The notes beneath the pieces were generated by a model. It was not told the DNA's origin and searched no databases. It saw only the letters and a list, made by a program, of their open reading frames with translations. 64,000 nucleotides of DNA from Caulifigura coniformis (GTDB lineage: Bacteria > Planctomycetota > Planctomycetia > Planctomycetales > Planctomycetaceae). The DNA is taken from NCBI RefSeq assembly GCF_007745175.1, contig NZ_CP036271.1, positions 3,856,314 through 3,920,313 of the forward strand, written 5' to 3'. The translations under genes and the position numbers were made by a program. This document shows, in pieces, positions 19,058 to 27,788 of this stretch; within the stretch, counting starts at the first letter, position 1; each line of letters begins with the position of its first letter.

Positions 19058-20503
19058 CTAGCGGCCTGGATTCGTCGCGGCACGCTCAGAGACGATCTCA
19101 GGTTTCGCAAATTCGGTCGACATGATCGCGGGCAGCCGCCAGACATGGTCGCCCGTGCGGTTTGTGAAATACAGCCGCGACTCCGACGGCTGTCGCCCAT
19201 GCCCATCGGCCCAGATCGCGTAGAAATCGGGGTGCGCGAGGAGCGGCCTCCGAGCATACGTGTGATTCATCGGGCTGTGCTCGGTCAGCTGTTTCACTTT
19301 CGTCCAGGTCTTTCCCTGGTCACCGCTGGTCCACATCACCATCTCGCCACCCGGGTTGTAGGGCTGAGGGCCCAGTTCAGTCGGGCCGATGATCCGCCAC
19401 GTTCCGTCCGGCTCGATGTACAACGAACCGTGGTCGTAGTTGTTGCCGGAGGTCGTGACGACGTTGTCGATCCATTCGCTCCCGGTCCAGCGGATCGTCC
19501 GCCATTCCCTCGGGCCTTTTTCCGGCCCCGGTTCGAACCCGTTGCTCGTGAGGAACAGGATGACCGGCCGTCCCTCCGAATCGAAGTTGAGGTCCTTAAG
19601 GTAGACGAGCTTGCCTGCGGCGCTCGCGTCATAGATCAGCGCCGGGTTCGGAGTCTCGGTGATCGGCAAGGGTACTCCGTCGCCGCGAATGGTCGTCCAC
19701 GACTTTCCCAGGTCAGGCGTCTCGAGATAGTAGATGTTCGTGCGGGCGTTGAGGCCGCCCTTCTGAGGATGATGATCGAACGCCGTGGCGATGCGGTTCT
19801 TGTGCCGCCAGCTGATCTGGTAATCGCCCTGCTCGATCCCCGCAATCATTCCGGGTTCGCTCCAGGTCCGGCCATCTCGGCTGCTCATGGCGAACAGCCC
19901 CCTCGTTGCAGAGATGCCCATTGCTTTTCCTCCGTCATACCGCGTGTGGAGGAACAGGAATCCCTGGCCTGGCACGTGCCAAGGCTGGGTGTAGGAAAAG
20001 TTCGTCTTTTGAATCAGCTCGAAGGCCTCGATCGACCAAGGCTTCACGCTGCGGTGAATGTACGACGGCCTCGACGTTCCATGAGACGCAGAAAAGATCC
20101 ACAGATATCCCTCGTCGTCGATGGACAGGGTCGGGTTATCGTGGGCGTCGTCCGTGTTTTTGTTCAGGAGCACGCGCGGACGCGGCACCATCCCGGTGCG
20201 GTGATTGAAGTACGACACCATGTGCAGAAGGCCCTGCTCATCGTCGGCCCGCCGGGCGATCGTCCCCCCATAGACGAAGAAGGTCTTTTCGACCTCGGGG
20301 GCATAGATCGCAATCGGAAGCTGCTGCTGGGGATAAGTCGCCATTCCGCCGCTGTACTTGTAGCGATACTCATCCCGTGTCGCCTGGTTGAAATACCAGA
20401 TGCCGCGGTAGCCACTGTCAGCCGGAAGCTCCCCGGCGATCGTGGTGCCTGCAAGGCCGCAGAGTCCCAGCAAACAGGTCAAAGCCCAGCGTGCCGCCAT
20501 CAT
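19058..20503 (-). CDS. Secreted BNR_4-type beta-propeller protein
   Basis: A 481-aa protein with a clean signal peptide (ARWALTCLLGLCGLAGTTIAG) and repeats with Asp-box-like turns (SSRDGRTWSE, TPDLGKSWTT, SGDQGKTWTK), typical of BNR-repeat propellers. The N-terminal block YRGIWYFNQ...YKYSGGMATYPQQQLPIAIY and the following YFNHRTGMVPRP and DDAHDNPTLSID match the BNR_4 group common in Planctomycetes. Some related propellers are polysaccharide lyases or sialidase-like enzymes, but catalytic residues cannot be assigned here. It follows the FecR gene by 57 bases on the same strand and so is likely a target of the ECF sigma factor. Confidence 0.8.
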   Translation of the reverse strand: MMAARWALTCLLGLCGLAGTTIAGELPADSGYRGIWYFNQATRDEYRYKYSGGMATYPQQQLPIAIYAPEVEKTFFVYGGTIARRADDEQGLLHMVSYFNHRTGMVPRPRVLLNKNTDDAHDNPTLSIDDEGYLWIFSASHGTSRPSYIHRSVKPWSIEAFELIQKTNFSYTQPWHVPGQGFLFLHTRYDGGKAMGISATRGLFAMSSRDGRTWSEPGMIAGIEQGDYQISWRHKNRIATAFDHHPQKGGLNARTNIYYLETPDLGKSWTTIRGDGVPLPITETPNPALIYDASAAGKLVYLKDLNFDSEGRPVILFLTSNGFEPGPEKGPREWRTIRWTGSEWIDNVVTTSGNNYDHGSLYIEPDGTWRIIGPTELGPQPYNPGGEMVMWTSGDQGKTWTKVKQLTEHSPMNHTYARRPLLAHPDFYAIWADGHGRQPSESRLYFTNRTGDHVWRLPAIMSTEFAKPEIVSERAATNPGR

Positions 20504-20560
20504 CGTTCCTCCGGATGTTTCGCCGATCCGGGCGTGATTCGGCAGATGGACGTTGCCCGG

Positions 20561-22045
20561 TTACTGAGCCGAATCACTCGCCGACAGTCGTGACGGAGCG
20601 CCGAGCGATGGAGTCGTCAGACGCAGCATCGGTGCGGGCAGGGTGGGGTGTCGACGGCTGGCGAAGGCATGGACGATGTCTGAGATGTCCGTTCCAATCG
20701 TTTCACGGACAATCATCAGCGTCGTCAGTCCGTTCGTGTCGGTCTTCAGGAAGTCGACAAGCTCCGGTGAGTCGATCCCGAAGGTTCCTGAGCATTGTCC
20801 CTGCGGAATGGTGAACGTCCCAAGATAAACGGTCCGGGCCGCGTCCATATGATTGCCGTCCGGGAAGTTGCCCGGGGCGTCGTTCCATGTCAGCGTCTCG
20901 TCGCCCCAGTCGTCTTTGGCTTCATCCGTCAGGCCGTATACGGAGAACCTGGCGTCCGGGCAGTGCGCGGCGAATCCCATTCCGCTTCGGTCGGCGTGCA
21001 GTTCCAGCCTGGCCGTGTCGATCTCCTGGCCGTCCAGGAGGCCAAGATCGAACCTCAGGTACACCTTCCGGTGCCAGTCGTAATAAGTCTCATTTCCGAA
21101 ACCGCGGTTGTTCCGCTTGAGGAGCAGCAGCGTGTCGGATCGCCGGTCGGCCGGCGGCACGATCGGCTGGATATAGGCGTCCATGCCGCGACCGATCGCC
21201 GTCGAAATCTGGATCGTGTCCTGCATCGGCGGCTGTGGCGCGGTCGACCCCTGCAGTCGGAATGGGGCGTTCTCGTCGTGAATCACCTCCATCTCCTGAT
21301 TCGTCAGCCGCAGTCCCGTGCCCGTGGTGGCCGAGACGAGCTTGCCTGTGCCCCGATGTTTCGCGTCGACCTTCCCCTTGAAAACCATCAGGTCAGAGAC
21401 ACCCCCCACCCGAACATGGACGCCGAACTCGGTTCCACGGTCGACGAGCGTGGCCGTTGGCGTGCGGACCACGAACCCCTCGCCGCCGCGACGGACTTCC
21501 GCCCGCAGTTTCCCCTGGTGCAGCCGGAACTCGTTGGCGTCGACGAGTTCGAAGACGGCAGGCGCTTCAAGAATGACCTTCACCCCCTTGTCGAAATCAA
21601 TCGTCGCCATCCCGTCCGAGAGCTCCATGCGCCCCGCTCCGAGCCGCTTTCCCTCACCGATGGGCAGCGTCGATTCGTTCCAGCGGGCGCTCTGCAGGCG
21701 TTGCAGCGTGGCAAACTCGGCCGGGGATGCGGGCGGTTGCTGCGACCACGCGACGAAGACTGCGCATGAGACCAGCGTCGCAATTCCGAACCATGCGAGC
21801 GCCTGGCGCCGGATGGTGGGCCAGCGTGTCGCGGGAGCCGGGCACAGTGCTGGGATGGGGAAGTGCTGCGGATGAAATGCCCCCCACGCCAGGGCCGCGT
21901 GCTGCTGCGAATACTCCATGTAGAAACGAGTGCACTCCGGCGACGACTGGGCCAGTTGTTCCAGCCGGTCGACTTGCGACTGATCCGCGCGGCCGTCGAA
22001 CACGGCGTCGCACAGCTCACGAAGTTCGGCAAACTCGTCAGACAT
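20561..22045 (-). CDS. FecR-domain membrane protein with C-terminal DNRLRE/CBM96-like domain
   Basis: A 494-aa protein in the planctomycete FecR pattern. The N-terminal cytoplasmic helix region (about 1-75, DGRADQSQVDRLEQLAQSSPEC) would bind the partner sigma factor. A membrane helix follows (about 80-100), then a FecR domain (EGKRLGAGRMELSDGMATIDFDKGVKVILEAPA through RGTEFGVHV, about 140-230). The end (about 290-470) has KVYLRFDLGLLDGQEIDTARLEL and WGDETLTWNDAP, the DNRLRE/CBM96 signature of a carbohydrate-binding jelly roll. The ATG overlaps the sigma gene stop by 8 bases, so translation is likely coupled. It is probably an anti-sigma or signal-sensing protein. Confidence 0.85.
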   Translation of the reverse strand: MSDEFAELRELCDAVFDGRADQSQVDRLEQLAQSSPECTRFYMEYSQQHAALAWGAFHPQHFPIPALCPAPATRWPTIRRQALAWFGIATLVSCAVFVAWSQQPPASPAEFATLQRLQSARWNESTLPIGEGKRLGAGRMELSDGMATIDFDKGVKVILEAPAVFELVDANEFRLHQGKLRAEVRRGGEGFVVRTPTATLVDRGTEFGVHVRVGGVSDLMVFKGKVDAKHRGTGKLVSATTGTGLRLTNQEMEVIHDENAPFRLQGSTAPQPPMQDTIQISTAIGRGMDAYIQPIVPPADRRSDTLLLLKRNNRGFGNETYYDWHRKVYLRFDLGLLDGQEIDTARLELHADRSGMGFAAHCPDARFSVYGLTDEAKDDWGDETLTWNDAPGNFPDGNHMDAARTVYLGTFTIPQGQCSGTFGIDSPELVDFLKTDTNGLTTLMIVRETIGTDISDIVHAFASRRHPTLPAPMLRLTTPSLGAPSRLSASDSAQ

Positions 22046-22646
22046 GGGGAGTCTCTGCCGCCAGGGTCCGCGTGACGCATTCATGCAGCGACTGTCGGAT
22101 TCGGCTCAGCATTCGGTACACGGCCTCCGTGCTCCGATTCAATTGTTCAGCAATCTGCTCGACAGCCTCGCCCGAGGCGTATCGAGCTCGAATCAATTCC
22201 TGGTGATGTGACGGCAGCTTCACCACGCAGCCTGCCAGGGCCGCCGTTCGTCGATCCAGGTCGTCACCGTAGACATTCATTTCTCTCGCGACGGCTGTCA
22301 GAAACTGCTCACTGAAAACAACCCGGCTACGAGTCTTTCGTTTCCGATGGGCAAGCGTCTGGTTCAGCGCCACTTGTGCCCCCCAGGCGGAGAAGTTCGT
22401 TCCCGGAACGAACTTCTCGAACTCCCTCCAGAGGACCAGGCTGGTCTCCTGAAACACATCCTCAACGTCTCTGCTGTCCGGAAGCAGGCTCGCAATAAAC
22501 TGATACAGCTTCCGCTGATGCAGGGAAAAGAGGCGGACGAATTCGTCCATTCGCCCTGTCGGACCGCCTGCTCCAGCCGGAGCATTGCCAAACTCGTCGT
22601 GATTCGACGCCGCGTCGTGCATAAACAAGAGCCGGAGAGACGCCAA
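22038..22646 (-). CDS. ECF RNA polymerase sigma factor, Planctomycetes type
   Basis: Sigma-70 family ECF factor of 202 aa as listed. Region 2 is seen in FVRLFSLHQRKLYQFIASLLPDSRDVEDVFQETSLVLW and KFVPGTNFSAWGAQVALNQTL (about 36-95). Region 4 is LPSHHQELIRARYASGEAVEQIAEQLNRSTEAVYRMLSRIRQSLHECV (about 145-193). This is the Rhodopirellula/Verrucomicrobium ECF subgroup. The listed start is TTG 22646; ATG 22622 gives a protein 8 residues shorter and is equally possible, because neither has a good ribosome site. It heads a sigma / FecR / BNR_4 operon. Confidence 0.92.
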   Translation of the reverse strand: MASLRLLFMHDAASNHDEFGNAPAGAGGPTGRMDEFVRLFSLHQRKLYQFIASLLPDSRDVEDVFQETSLVLWREFEKFVPGTNFSAWGAQVALNQTLAHRKRKTRSRVVFSEQFLTAVAREMNVYGDDLDRRTAALAGCVVKLPSHHQELIRARYASGEAVEQIAEQLNRSTEAVYRMLSRIRQSLHECVTRTLAAETPHV

Positions 22647-23158
22647 TTGGACGGGAAATGCGAATGTTCGTCGAATTTTGGAAAATTCTCGAAATTCGTG
22701 TCCATGCAGCCGTACTAATGCTCTTCACACTACACGCCCGTCCCGCCATTGTCTGCTCTGCAGGCCAAAGTCGGTGCGGGTGGGCATGGTCGCGATCATG
22801 CCTTGAAGGTGCTTAAGGCTGTAGATGCGTTTTGCTGTAGATGCGTTTTATTGAGGTCGGCCCTGGGTAGGGTCGGCGGAATCGGGGGATTCTGGCAGTT
22901 GCCAGGCGGTTGTTCGCCTGGTGGCCCTCTGTGGACCAGTGGATTGCGCGTTTGTTGCGTCTCCGCAAAGGTTTAGGACGCTGCGGCTGCGTTTTTCGAC
23001 TGTCCCAGTAATGTTCACTGGTCTGCGGCCTGTTCTGGGCGCGTGGCGGTGAATGGGCGTTGGCACAATCTCCCGGGGCCGCAGGCCACTCCGGTCTGAT
23101 TTGATTGTTGCATTTCTTCTCGTGTCTTTCGGTTCGCTCTCCAGTTGGAAGATGCTCC
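22647..23158. other. Divergent intergenic region between sigma factor and pseudopilin
   Basis: About 510 bases without a supported gene, presumably holding promoters in both directions. It contains an exact 16-bp tandem duplication at 22818-22849 (listed separately). The start of the pseudopilin at 23159 is fixed by GGAAG 7 nt upstream and by the leader length. Confidence 0.5.
22818..22849. repeat. Perfect 16-bp tandem duplication
   Basis: The unit GCTGTAGATGCGTTTT occurs at 22818-22833 and again, identically, at 22834-22849. It lies about 310 bases before the DUF1559 gene and about 170 bases upstream of the sigma gene. It could be two binding sites in phase (1.5 helical turns) or a recent slippage duplication. 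Confidence 0.85.
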
Positions 23159-24139
23159 ATGGTCAGTCTGTCGCTGCAGGGATTGCGCTCTCGTCGGGCG
23201 TTTACCCTGATTGAGCTTCTCGTCGTGATTGCAATTATCGCGATCCTGATCGCGTTGCTTTTGCCCGCCGTTCAACAGGCCCGCGAGGCTGCACGACGGA
23301 CTCAGTGCAAAAACAACATGAAGCAGTTGGGGCTCGCCTTCCACAACTACCACGACGCTCACCAGCGGTTCCCAATGTCCTATGTGGCCGGCGGGCTGGC
23401 CCCGACCGCGTCGCAGGATGTTGATTTCAACTGGGCCTATCCGACGATGTTGCTGCCGTACATCGACCAGGCTCCCCTGTACAACCAGATTTCGCCGGGC
23501 GTTGCGCCGCGAGTCCCGCGCAACTCGGCAAACATGACCAACATCAACGACTACACCACGGCTCAGGCGGGCACGCCCGAGTCATTGCTGACGACGATGA
23601 TCCCGGTCTTCCACTGCCCGACCGCGCCCGGGGCGCGAGTAAACAAGTATCAGAGCAATCTGGGCACCATGATGTATGGCGCAAACAACCAGATCATGTT
23701 GTCATCCTCCCCTCCGCCCGCCACGCCAATCGGAGACGTCGCCGACGGAACATCGAACACGATTCTGATGGGTGAAAAGGCACTCATGGATCGCCCGTTC
23801 GCCGCAAACGGGGGGACGTGGGCCGCTGCTCGCGGATGCACCCAGGCACGGCTCGGGATCGTCGCGGCCCAGTGTCCAATGAATACGCCCTTTGACGGAA
23901 CGCACGTCACCGCCACCAACTGCTACACCGAACCGGGAGCTTCAACGCTGGTCAGCCGGGCATCGGCAGCCAGTGCTCACGTTGGCGGTTGCCACTTCGT
24001 GATGTGCGACGGCGCCGTCCGGTTCATCAGCGAGAACATTCAGGCAAACCCGGTCACCGGGGGAAGTGGAGCCTCCGGCAACTTCACGTACCAGAACCTC
24101 TACAACCTCAACGATAAGAACCCGCTTGGCGAGTTCTGA
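23159..24139 (+). CDS. DUF1559 pseudopilin (type II secretion-like), copy 1
   Basis: A 326-aa exported pilin-like protein of the large planctomycete DUF1559 family. The prepilin site is [14 protein letters not shown] (about 17-30), with Ala at position -1 instead of the usual Gly, followed by one hydrophobic helix and the family tract [15 protein letters not shown]. The soluble part contains FHNYHDAHQRFP, PYIDQAPLYNQ and, at the end, the H-X9-DG signature HVGGCHFVMCDGAVRFISENI. These proteins are thought to form pilus-like or surface structures; individual roles are unknown. A small lipoprotein gene follows at 52 bases. Confidence 0.93.
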   Translation: MVSLSLQGLRSRRAFTLIELLVVIAIIAILIALLLPAVQQAREAARRTQCKNNMKQLGLAFHNYHDAHQRFPMSYVAGGLAPTASQDVDFNWAYPTMLLPYIDQAPLYNQISPGVAPRVPRNSANMTNINDYTTAQAGTPESLLTTMIPVFHCPTAPGARVNKYQSNLGTMMYGANNQIMLSSSPPPATPIGDVADGTSNTILMGEKALMDRPFAANGGTWAAARGCTQARLGIVAAQCPMNTPFDGTHVTATNCYTEPGASTLVSRASAASAHVGGCHFVMCDGAVRFISENIQANPVTGGSGASGNFTYQNLYNLNDKNPLGEF

Positions 24140-24191
24140 TCAATGGACGTCGGACTTTGGGTAGACCGGTCTTTGTCGAGGGAGATTTGGA

Positions 24192-24707
24192 TTGAACTGT
24201 CATTGGAGAATGGTCACGGGATCGCTGCTGCTGTTGCTCATAACGGGGTGCGGCGGCAGCGAACGGCCCGCCCTGGTGGAAGTGACGGGGACAGTGACGC
24301 TGGACGGTAGGCCGCTTGAAGGCGCTCAGGTCGTACTGAAGCCGATCAAGGTTGATGATCCAAAGTTCCAGCGTCCGGCGAGAGCGACGACTGACGCGCA
24401 GGGGAAATTCACCCCGAACGCCTATGGCGATGCGAAGGGATTGCCCCCCGGCACATACGGAGTGGGCGTTTCCAAGCGGGAGGTCGTGGGAAAACTCCCG
24501 GACAACTTCAATACGGAGAACCCCGCGCTGACTCCAGCAAACTTCCGGCTGCTCGTTCCCAAGCCATACGAGTCTCCGGATACGTCGAACCTGGAGATCG
24601 AAATTGCTCCGGGGGGAATTACTCCCGATCCCATCGCCCTCGAAACCGGTGGTGCGAAGCCTCAGGTCGAGTCGACCGGCAAGAAACGCAGTGCCAACGA
24701 GCCTTGA
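24192..24707 (+). CDS. Small lipoprotein with carboxypeptidase-regulatory/transthyretin-like fold
   Basis: A 171-aa lipoprotein with lipobox LLITGC (C23 or so) and a beta-sandwich domain shown by VEVTGTVTLDGRPLEGAQVVLKP, TTDAQGKFTPNAYGDAKGLPPGTYGVGVSK. Such proteins accompany DUF1559 genes across Planctomycetes. The TTG at 24192 is chosen because GGAG lies 7 nt upstream; the next ATG (24210) has its site too close. Predicted to sit on a membrane face and bind or display the pseudopilin (inference). Confidence 0.82.
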   Translation: MNCHWRMVTGSLLLLLITGCGGSERPALVEVTGTVTLDGRPLEGAQVVLKPIKVDDPKFQRPARATTDAQGKFTPNAYGDAKGLPPGTYGVGVSKREVVGKLPDNFNTENPALTPANFRLLVPKPYESPDTSNLEIEIAPGGITPDPIALETGGAKPQVESTGKKRSANEP

Positions 24708-24784
24708 GACGCGGGCAGTTCACCGTCGGATTGAATCGATTGAATTCTGTTCCATTCTGTGCATGCATATAGAGAGATCTTGAA

Positions 24785-25741
24785 ATGCGTTCGATGCGCC
24801 GAGTCGGCTTTACGCTGATTGAGCTTCTGGTGGTGATCGCAATTATCGCGATCCTGATCGCGCTCCTGCTTCCGGCTGTTCAACAGGCCCGCGAAGCAGC
24901 GCGCCGCACGGAGTGCAAGAACATTCTCAAGCAGTGGGGACTCGCACTTCACAATTACCATGACACCGTAAATTGCTTGCCGTACGGCGGGATGGCCCTC
25001 GCGAATTCAGCCGCCAACCCGGCAAACTGCCTCAGCTTCCACGTCCTGCTTCTGCCATACGTTGACCAGGCGCCGCTCTACAATACGTTCAACTTCTCCC
25101 AACACTACAACTCGGCCACCAACTATCCGAGGAAGGCAGACTCGTTTCCACTTCTGCACTGTGCGAGTTCCCGTCTTTCGGACCGTAAAGGTGGACAGGA
25201 GACGTCCCCCTTCACTCAGGTTCCCTGGACCGCACACTACGTCGGAATGATGGGCGCGAAAGGGCCCAAGCCGAATGTCACGCCAGTCGTGAACTTCACG
25301 TTCACAGGGAACTCTGCAACCGATCACGGTGGCTTCACCAACAACGGCATGATGCCGCCCAATCTGGCGCTCAATTTCCGCGTCGCCACCGATGGACTCT
25401 CCAACACGTTCCTGCTGGGAGAACAGTCCGCGAGTGTCACGCCGGGCTGGTCAGCCAGCTATCGCGCCTGGACTCAGGGGGCAAGCGGCGCGGCGAGCGG
25501 TGGATCTGCATCTTATCCCGCCAAGAACGTAACCCGCGGCATCCAGTCTGGTTCGGGCTATAGCTCAAACAATGCGTCCCGCCTGTTCAACGACGTCGCC
25601 TTCTGCAGCCAGCATACCGGCGGTTGCCACTTCCTGATGGGCGACGGTTCGGTTCGCTTCGTCTCCTCGAACATCGACTTCGCCACCTACATCGCGGGCG
25701 TCACCCGTGCTGAGGGTGAGGCGCTGTCTGTCAATCAGTAA
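24785..25741 (+). CDS. DUF1559 pseudopilin, copy 2
   Basis: A 318-aa paralogue with the prepilin site [14 protein letters not shown] at residues 7-20 and a very short leader (MRSMRR). The first 45 residues after cleavage are nearly identical to copies 1 and 3, while the body differs. The family blocks [39 protein letters not shown] and the H-X9-DG end [21 protein letters not shown] are present. The leader AGAGAG before the ATG is the ribosome site. The gene follows the lipoprotein of copy 1 by 77 bases. Confidence 0.93.
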   Translation: MRSMRRVGFTLIELLVVIAIIAILIALLLPAVQQAREAARRTECKNILKQWGLALHNYHDTVNCLPYGGMALANSAANPANCLSFHVLLLPYVDQAPLYNTFNFSQHYNSATNYPRKADSFPLLHCASSRLSDRKGGQETSPFTQVPWTAHYVGMMGAKGPKPNVTPVVNFTFTGNSATDHGGFTNNGMMPPNLALNFRVATDGLSNTFLLGEQSASVTPGWSASYRAWTQGASGAASGGSASYPAKNVTRGIQSGSGYSSNNASRLFNDVAFCSQHTGGCHFLMGDGSVRFVSSNIDFATYIAGVTRAEGEALSVNQ

Positions 25742-25763
25742 GAGTCAGTCTGCCAGTTTCCAT

Positions 25764-25801
25764 CACCCGTCGCCCGGTCCTCCGTGTGGCGGGTGTTCTT
25801 T
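25764..25801 (+). terminator. Hairpin between pseudopilin copy 2 and its lipoprotein
   Basis: CACCCGTC (25764-25771) pairs with GGCGGGTG (25788-25795), one G-U pair, and is followed by TTCTTT. It lies 22 nt after the pseudopilin stop and before the lipoprotein, so it would lower lipoprotein transcription or protect the pilin mRNA. Confidence 0.5.
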
Positions 25802-25838
25802 GGGATCCAGCATCCGTTTTGCAGGCGAGGAGGCGATT

Positions 25839-26291
25839 TTGGCGCTGCGACAGCTCAGTATGTTTTTGGCCGCCGTGGTCCTGGTCGGGTGCGGTTCTGG
25901 TGAGCCGGAGTTCCATCAGCTCCGTGGCAATGCCACCTTCGACGGCAAACCGATTGTCTACGGGACGATCGAGTTCATTCCTGACAAGGGCCTGCAGGGC
26001 CCCGCCGGGAACGCGGACATCGTCGATGGCGTCTATGACACGTCGGCCGCCGGCGGAAAGGGGCTCTCCAAGGGGCCGCATATCGCCCGCATCACGTTCT
26101 TCGCCGAGAAACTTCCTCCGACCAACGACGACGAAACCGTCACGGTCAAAGGCCCCCTCCCGATCGCGATCGGTTTTCCGATCGAGGTCACCGTCGATGG
26201 GCCTACACTCGACCTTGCCGTGCCGGCCAACGCAAAAGGATTCGATATGTTCAAAGGAGCCTCGCACGGCCGGCGGTCCAACGAGACCTGA
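25839..26291 (+). CDS. Small DUF1559-associated lipoprotein
   Basis: A 150-aa lipoprotein with lipobox VVLVGC and a beta-rich domain starting HQLRGNATFDGKPIVYGTIEFIPD, similar in outline to the lipoprotein at 24192. The TTG at 25839 is preferred: GAGGAGG stands 5-6 nt before it, and the frame further upstream overlaps copy 2 of the pseudopilin with no protein features. The domain VTVDGPTLDLAVPANAKGFDMFKG closes the sandwich. Ends 48 bases before the sulfatase terminator. Confidence 0.78.
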   Translation: MALRQLSMFLAAVVLVGCGSGEPEFHQLRGNATFDGKPIVYGTIEFIPDKGLQGPAGNADIVDGVYDTSAAGGKGLSKGPHIARITFFAEKLPPTNDDETVTVKGPLPIAIGFPIEVTVDGPTLDLAVPANAKGFDMFKGASHGRRSNET

Positions 26292-26332
26292 GTGCAGGGC
26301 ATCGACGGCGTCCTCCGCCGCGAGGAACCAAA

Positions 26333-26355
26333 GGCCGCTTCACGCGGCCTTTTTT
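26333..26355. terminator. Bidirectional terminator overlapping the sulfatase 3' end
   Basis: GGCCGC (26333-26338) pairs with GCGGCC (26344-26349) around a 5-nt loop, with T6 after it (26350-26355) and A-rich bases before it. On the plus strand it ends the lipoprotein transcript. On the minus strand the stem itself encodes the last codons and stop of the sulfatase (Lys-Lys-Ala-Ala-stop). Confidence 0.85.
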
Positions 26356-27686
26356 CGTGATGTCCGGTTCGCGGGCGGCGCCTTCATGTTGTCCTGATAA
26401 CCCTTGCCATCCCGCGCCTTCAACTCGGCCGGTCGGGCCGACGCAAAGCGGCTGAGGACCTTCTGCAGGCGCTCCCGGGCCGCGGTCGTCTCCGCGGTGT
26501 TCTCGGTGATGTCGTGTTCCTGCTGCGGATCCCGTCCGTAATCGACGAGACGGCCATCCGCGTAGAGCTTCAGGGTTTTCTCCGCAGCGAATTCCCGGCT
26601 GGCCGTCGGATGCCAGGAGTAGATCCATTCGCGCGGCTGGCCCAGCTGGCCCTGGAGCATGGCCAGCAGGCTGTGGCCATCGAGCCTGGAAGGTTCAGCC
26701 GGTTTCACCCCTGCCGCGTCAAGCAGGGTCGGCAGCACGTCCGTGGTATCAACCAGGTCGTTGTTCACCCGGCCCGCAGGGATCACTCCCGGCCAACTGG
26801 CAATGAACGGCACATGCATCCCGGCGCGGGTGCTGAGCCCTTTTCCGCCGGCGTAGTCCCGGCCACGCCAGCGCGTCGTCAGTCCCTTGCCCGTGCCGTT
26901 GTCGCCGATGAACAGCACAAGCGTCTTTTCCAGGAGGCCATGCTGTCCCAGCCGGCGTTCCAGTTCGCCGACATGGGCGTCCATGTGTTTGACCATGCTG
27001 GCAAAAAACTTCTTGTTCTGGCCGGCGTTTTCATTCACGGCCTTGGGGTCGTATTCGGGATCGGATGGCGTGGGGATGAAGGGGCCGTGCGTCAGGATCA
27101 TCGGGTAGTACAGGAAGAACGGCCGCTCGCGGTTCGCGTCGATGAACTTCAGCGCCTCGGCCTGGACGACGTCCGGTCCGAATTCGCCGTTCGTAAAGTC
27201 GCGCTCGACGCCGTTGAATTCCAGCCCCGGGTTCGGAAACCGCGACGGCCGCCGCGTCTGCTGCCACAGGCACGAGACGTCGAAACCGAAGTGCTGAGGA
27301 GAGTCCACTTCCTGCCCCAGCTGCCATTTGCCGAAGATGCCCGTGGCATAACCCGCCGGCTTGAGGAGTTGCGCGAACGTCGTTTCCTTGCGGTTGAGCT
27401 CCCCGAACGACGTGTAATTCCAGACGTTGTACCGGCCCGTCATCAGCTGGAGCCGCGTCGGTGTGCATAGTGGTTGAGCATAGGCCCGATCGAACCGCAT
27501 CCCACCGGCGGCCAGCTTGTCGAGATGCGGCGTCGAGTACGATTCGCCTCCGTCCGTTCCGAGGCATTCGTAGCCGAGGTCGTCGGCGAGGATGACGATG
27601 AAATTCGGTTTCGCCGGCGGGGCGGAAAAGGCCGTTGCATCGGCCAGCGACACACACAGCAGCGCAATGACTATCGAGCGAATCAT
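26340..27686 (-). CDS. Sulfatase, formylglycine-dependent, exported
   Basis: A 448-aa type I sulfatase hydrolysing sulfate esters, probably on polysaccharides. The signal peptide is MIRSIVIALLCVSLADATAFS. Metal ligands are in LADDLG (33-38) and the maturation motif CTPTR has its Cys at 74, which becomes formylglycine. Further metal residues are in FIGDNGTGKG and the conserved region KGLSTRAGMHVPFIASWPG is present. The ATG 27686 is used, with GGAG 9 nt upstream; the in-frame extension to 27746 lacks family features. No anaerobic or aerobic maturase gene is in the window. Substrate unknown. Confidence 0.93.
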   Translation of the reverse strand: MIRSIVIALLCVSLADATAFSAPPAKPNFIVILADDLGYECLGTDGGESYSTPHLDKLAAGGMRFDRAYAQPLCTPTRLQLMTGRYNVWNYTSFGELNRKETTFAQLLKPAGYATGIFGKWQLGQEVDSPQHFGFDVSCLWQQTRRPSRFPNPGLEFNGVERDFTNGEFGPDVVQAEALKFIDANRERPFFLYYPMILTHGPFIPTPSDPEYDPKAVNENAGQNKKFFASMVKHMDAHVGELERRLGQHGLLEKTLVLFIGDNGTGKGLTTRWRGRDYAGGKGLSTRAGMHVPFIASWPGVIPAGRVNNDLVDTTDVLPTLLDAAGVKPAEPSRLDGHSLLAMLQGQLGQPREWIYSWHPTASREFAAEKTLKLYADGRLVDYGRDPQQEHDITENTAETTAARERLQKVLSRFASARPAELKARDGKGYQDNMKAPPANRTSRKKAA

Positions 27687-27788
27687 CGAGCGACGCTCCG
27701 AACACGGATCGAGCAGAGGACTTCGACGAATCCAGGGTGGACCCATCGGCGGACGGACAGCATATCGACGCCAGCGCAGGCGGGTAAA

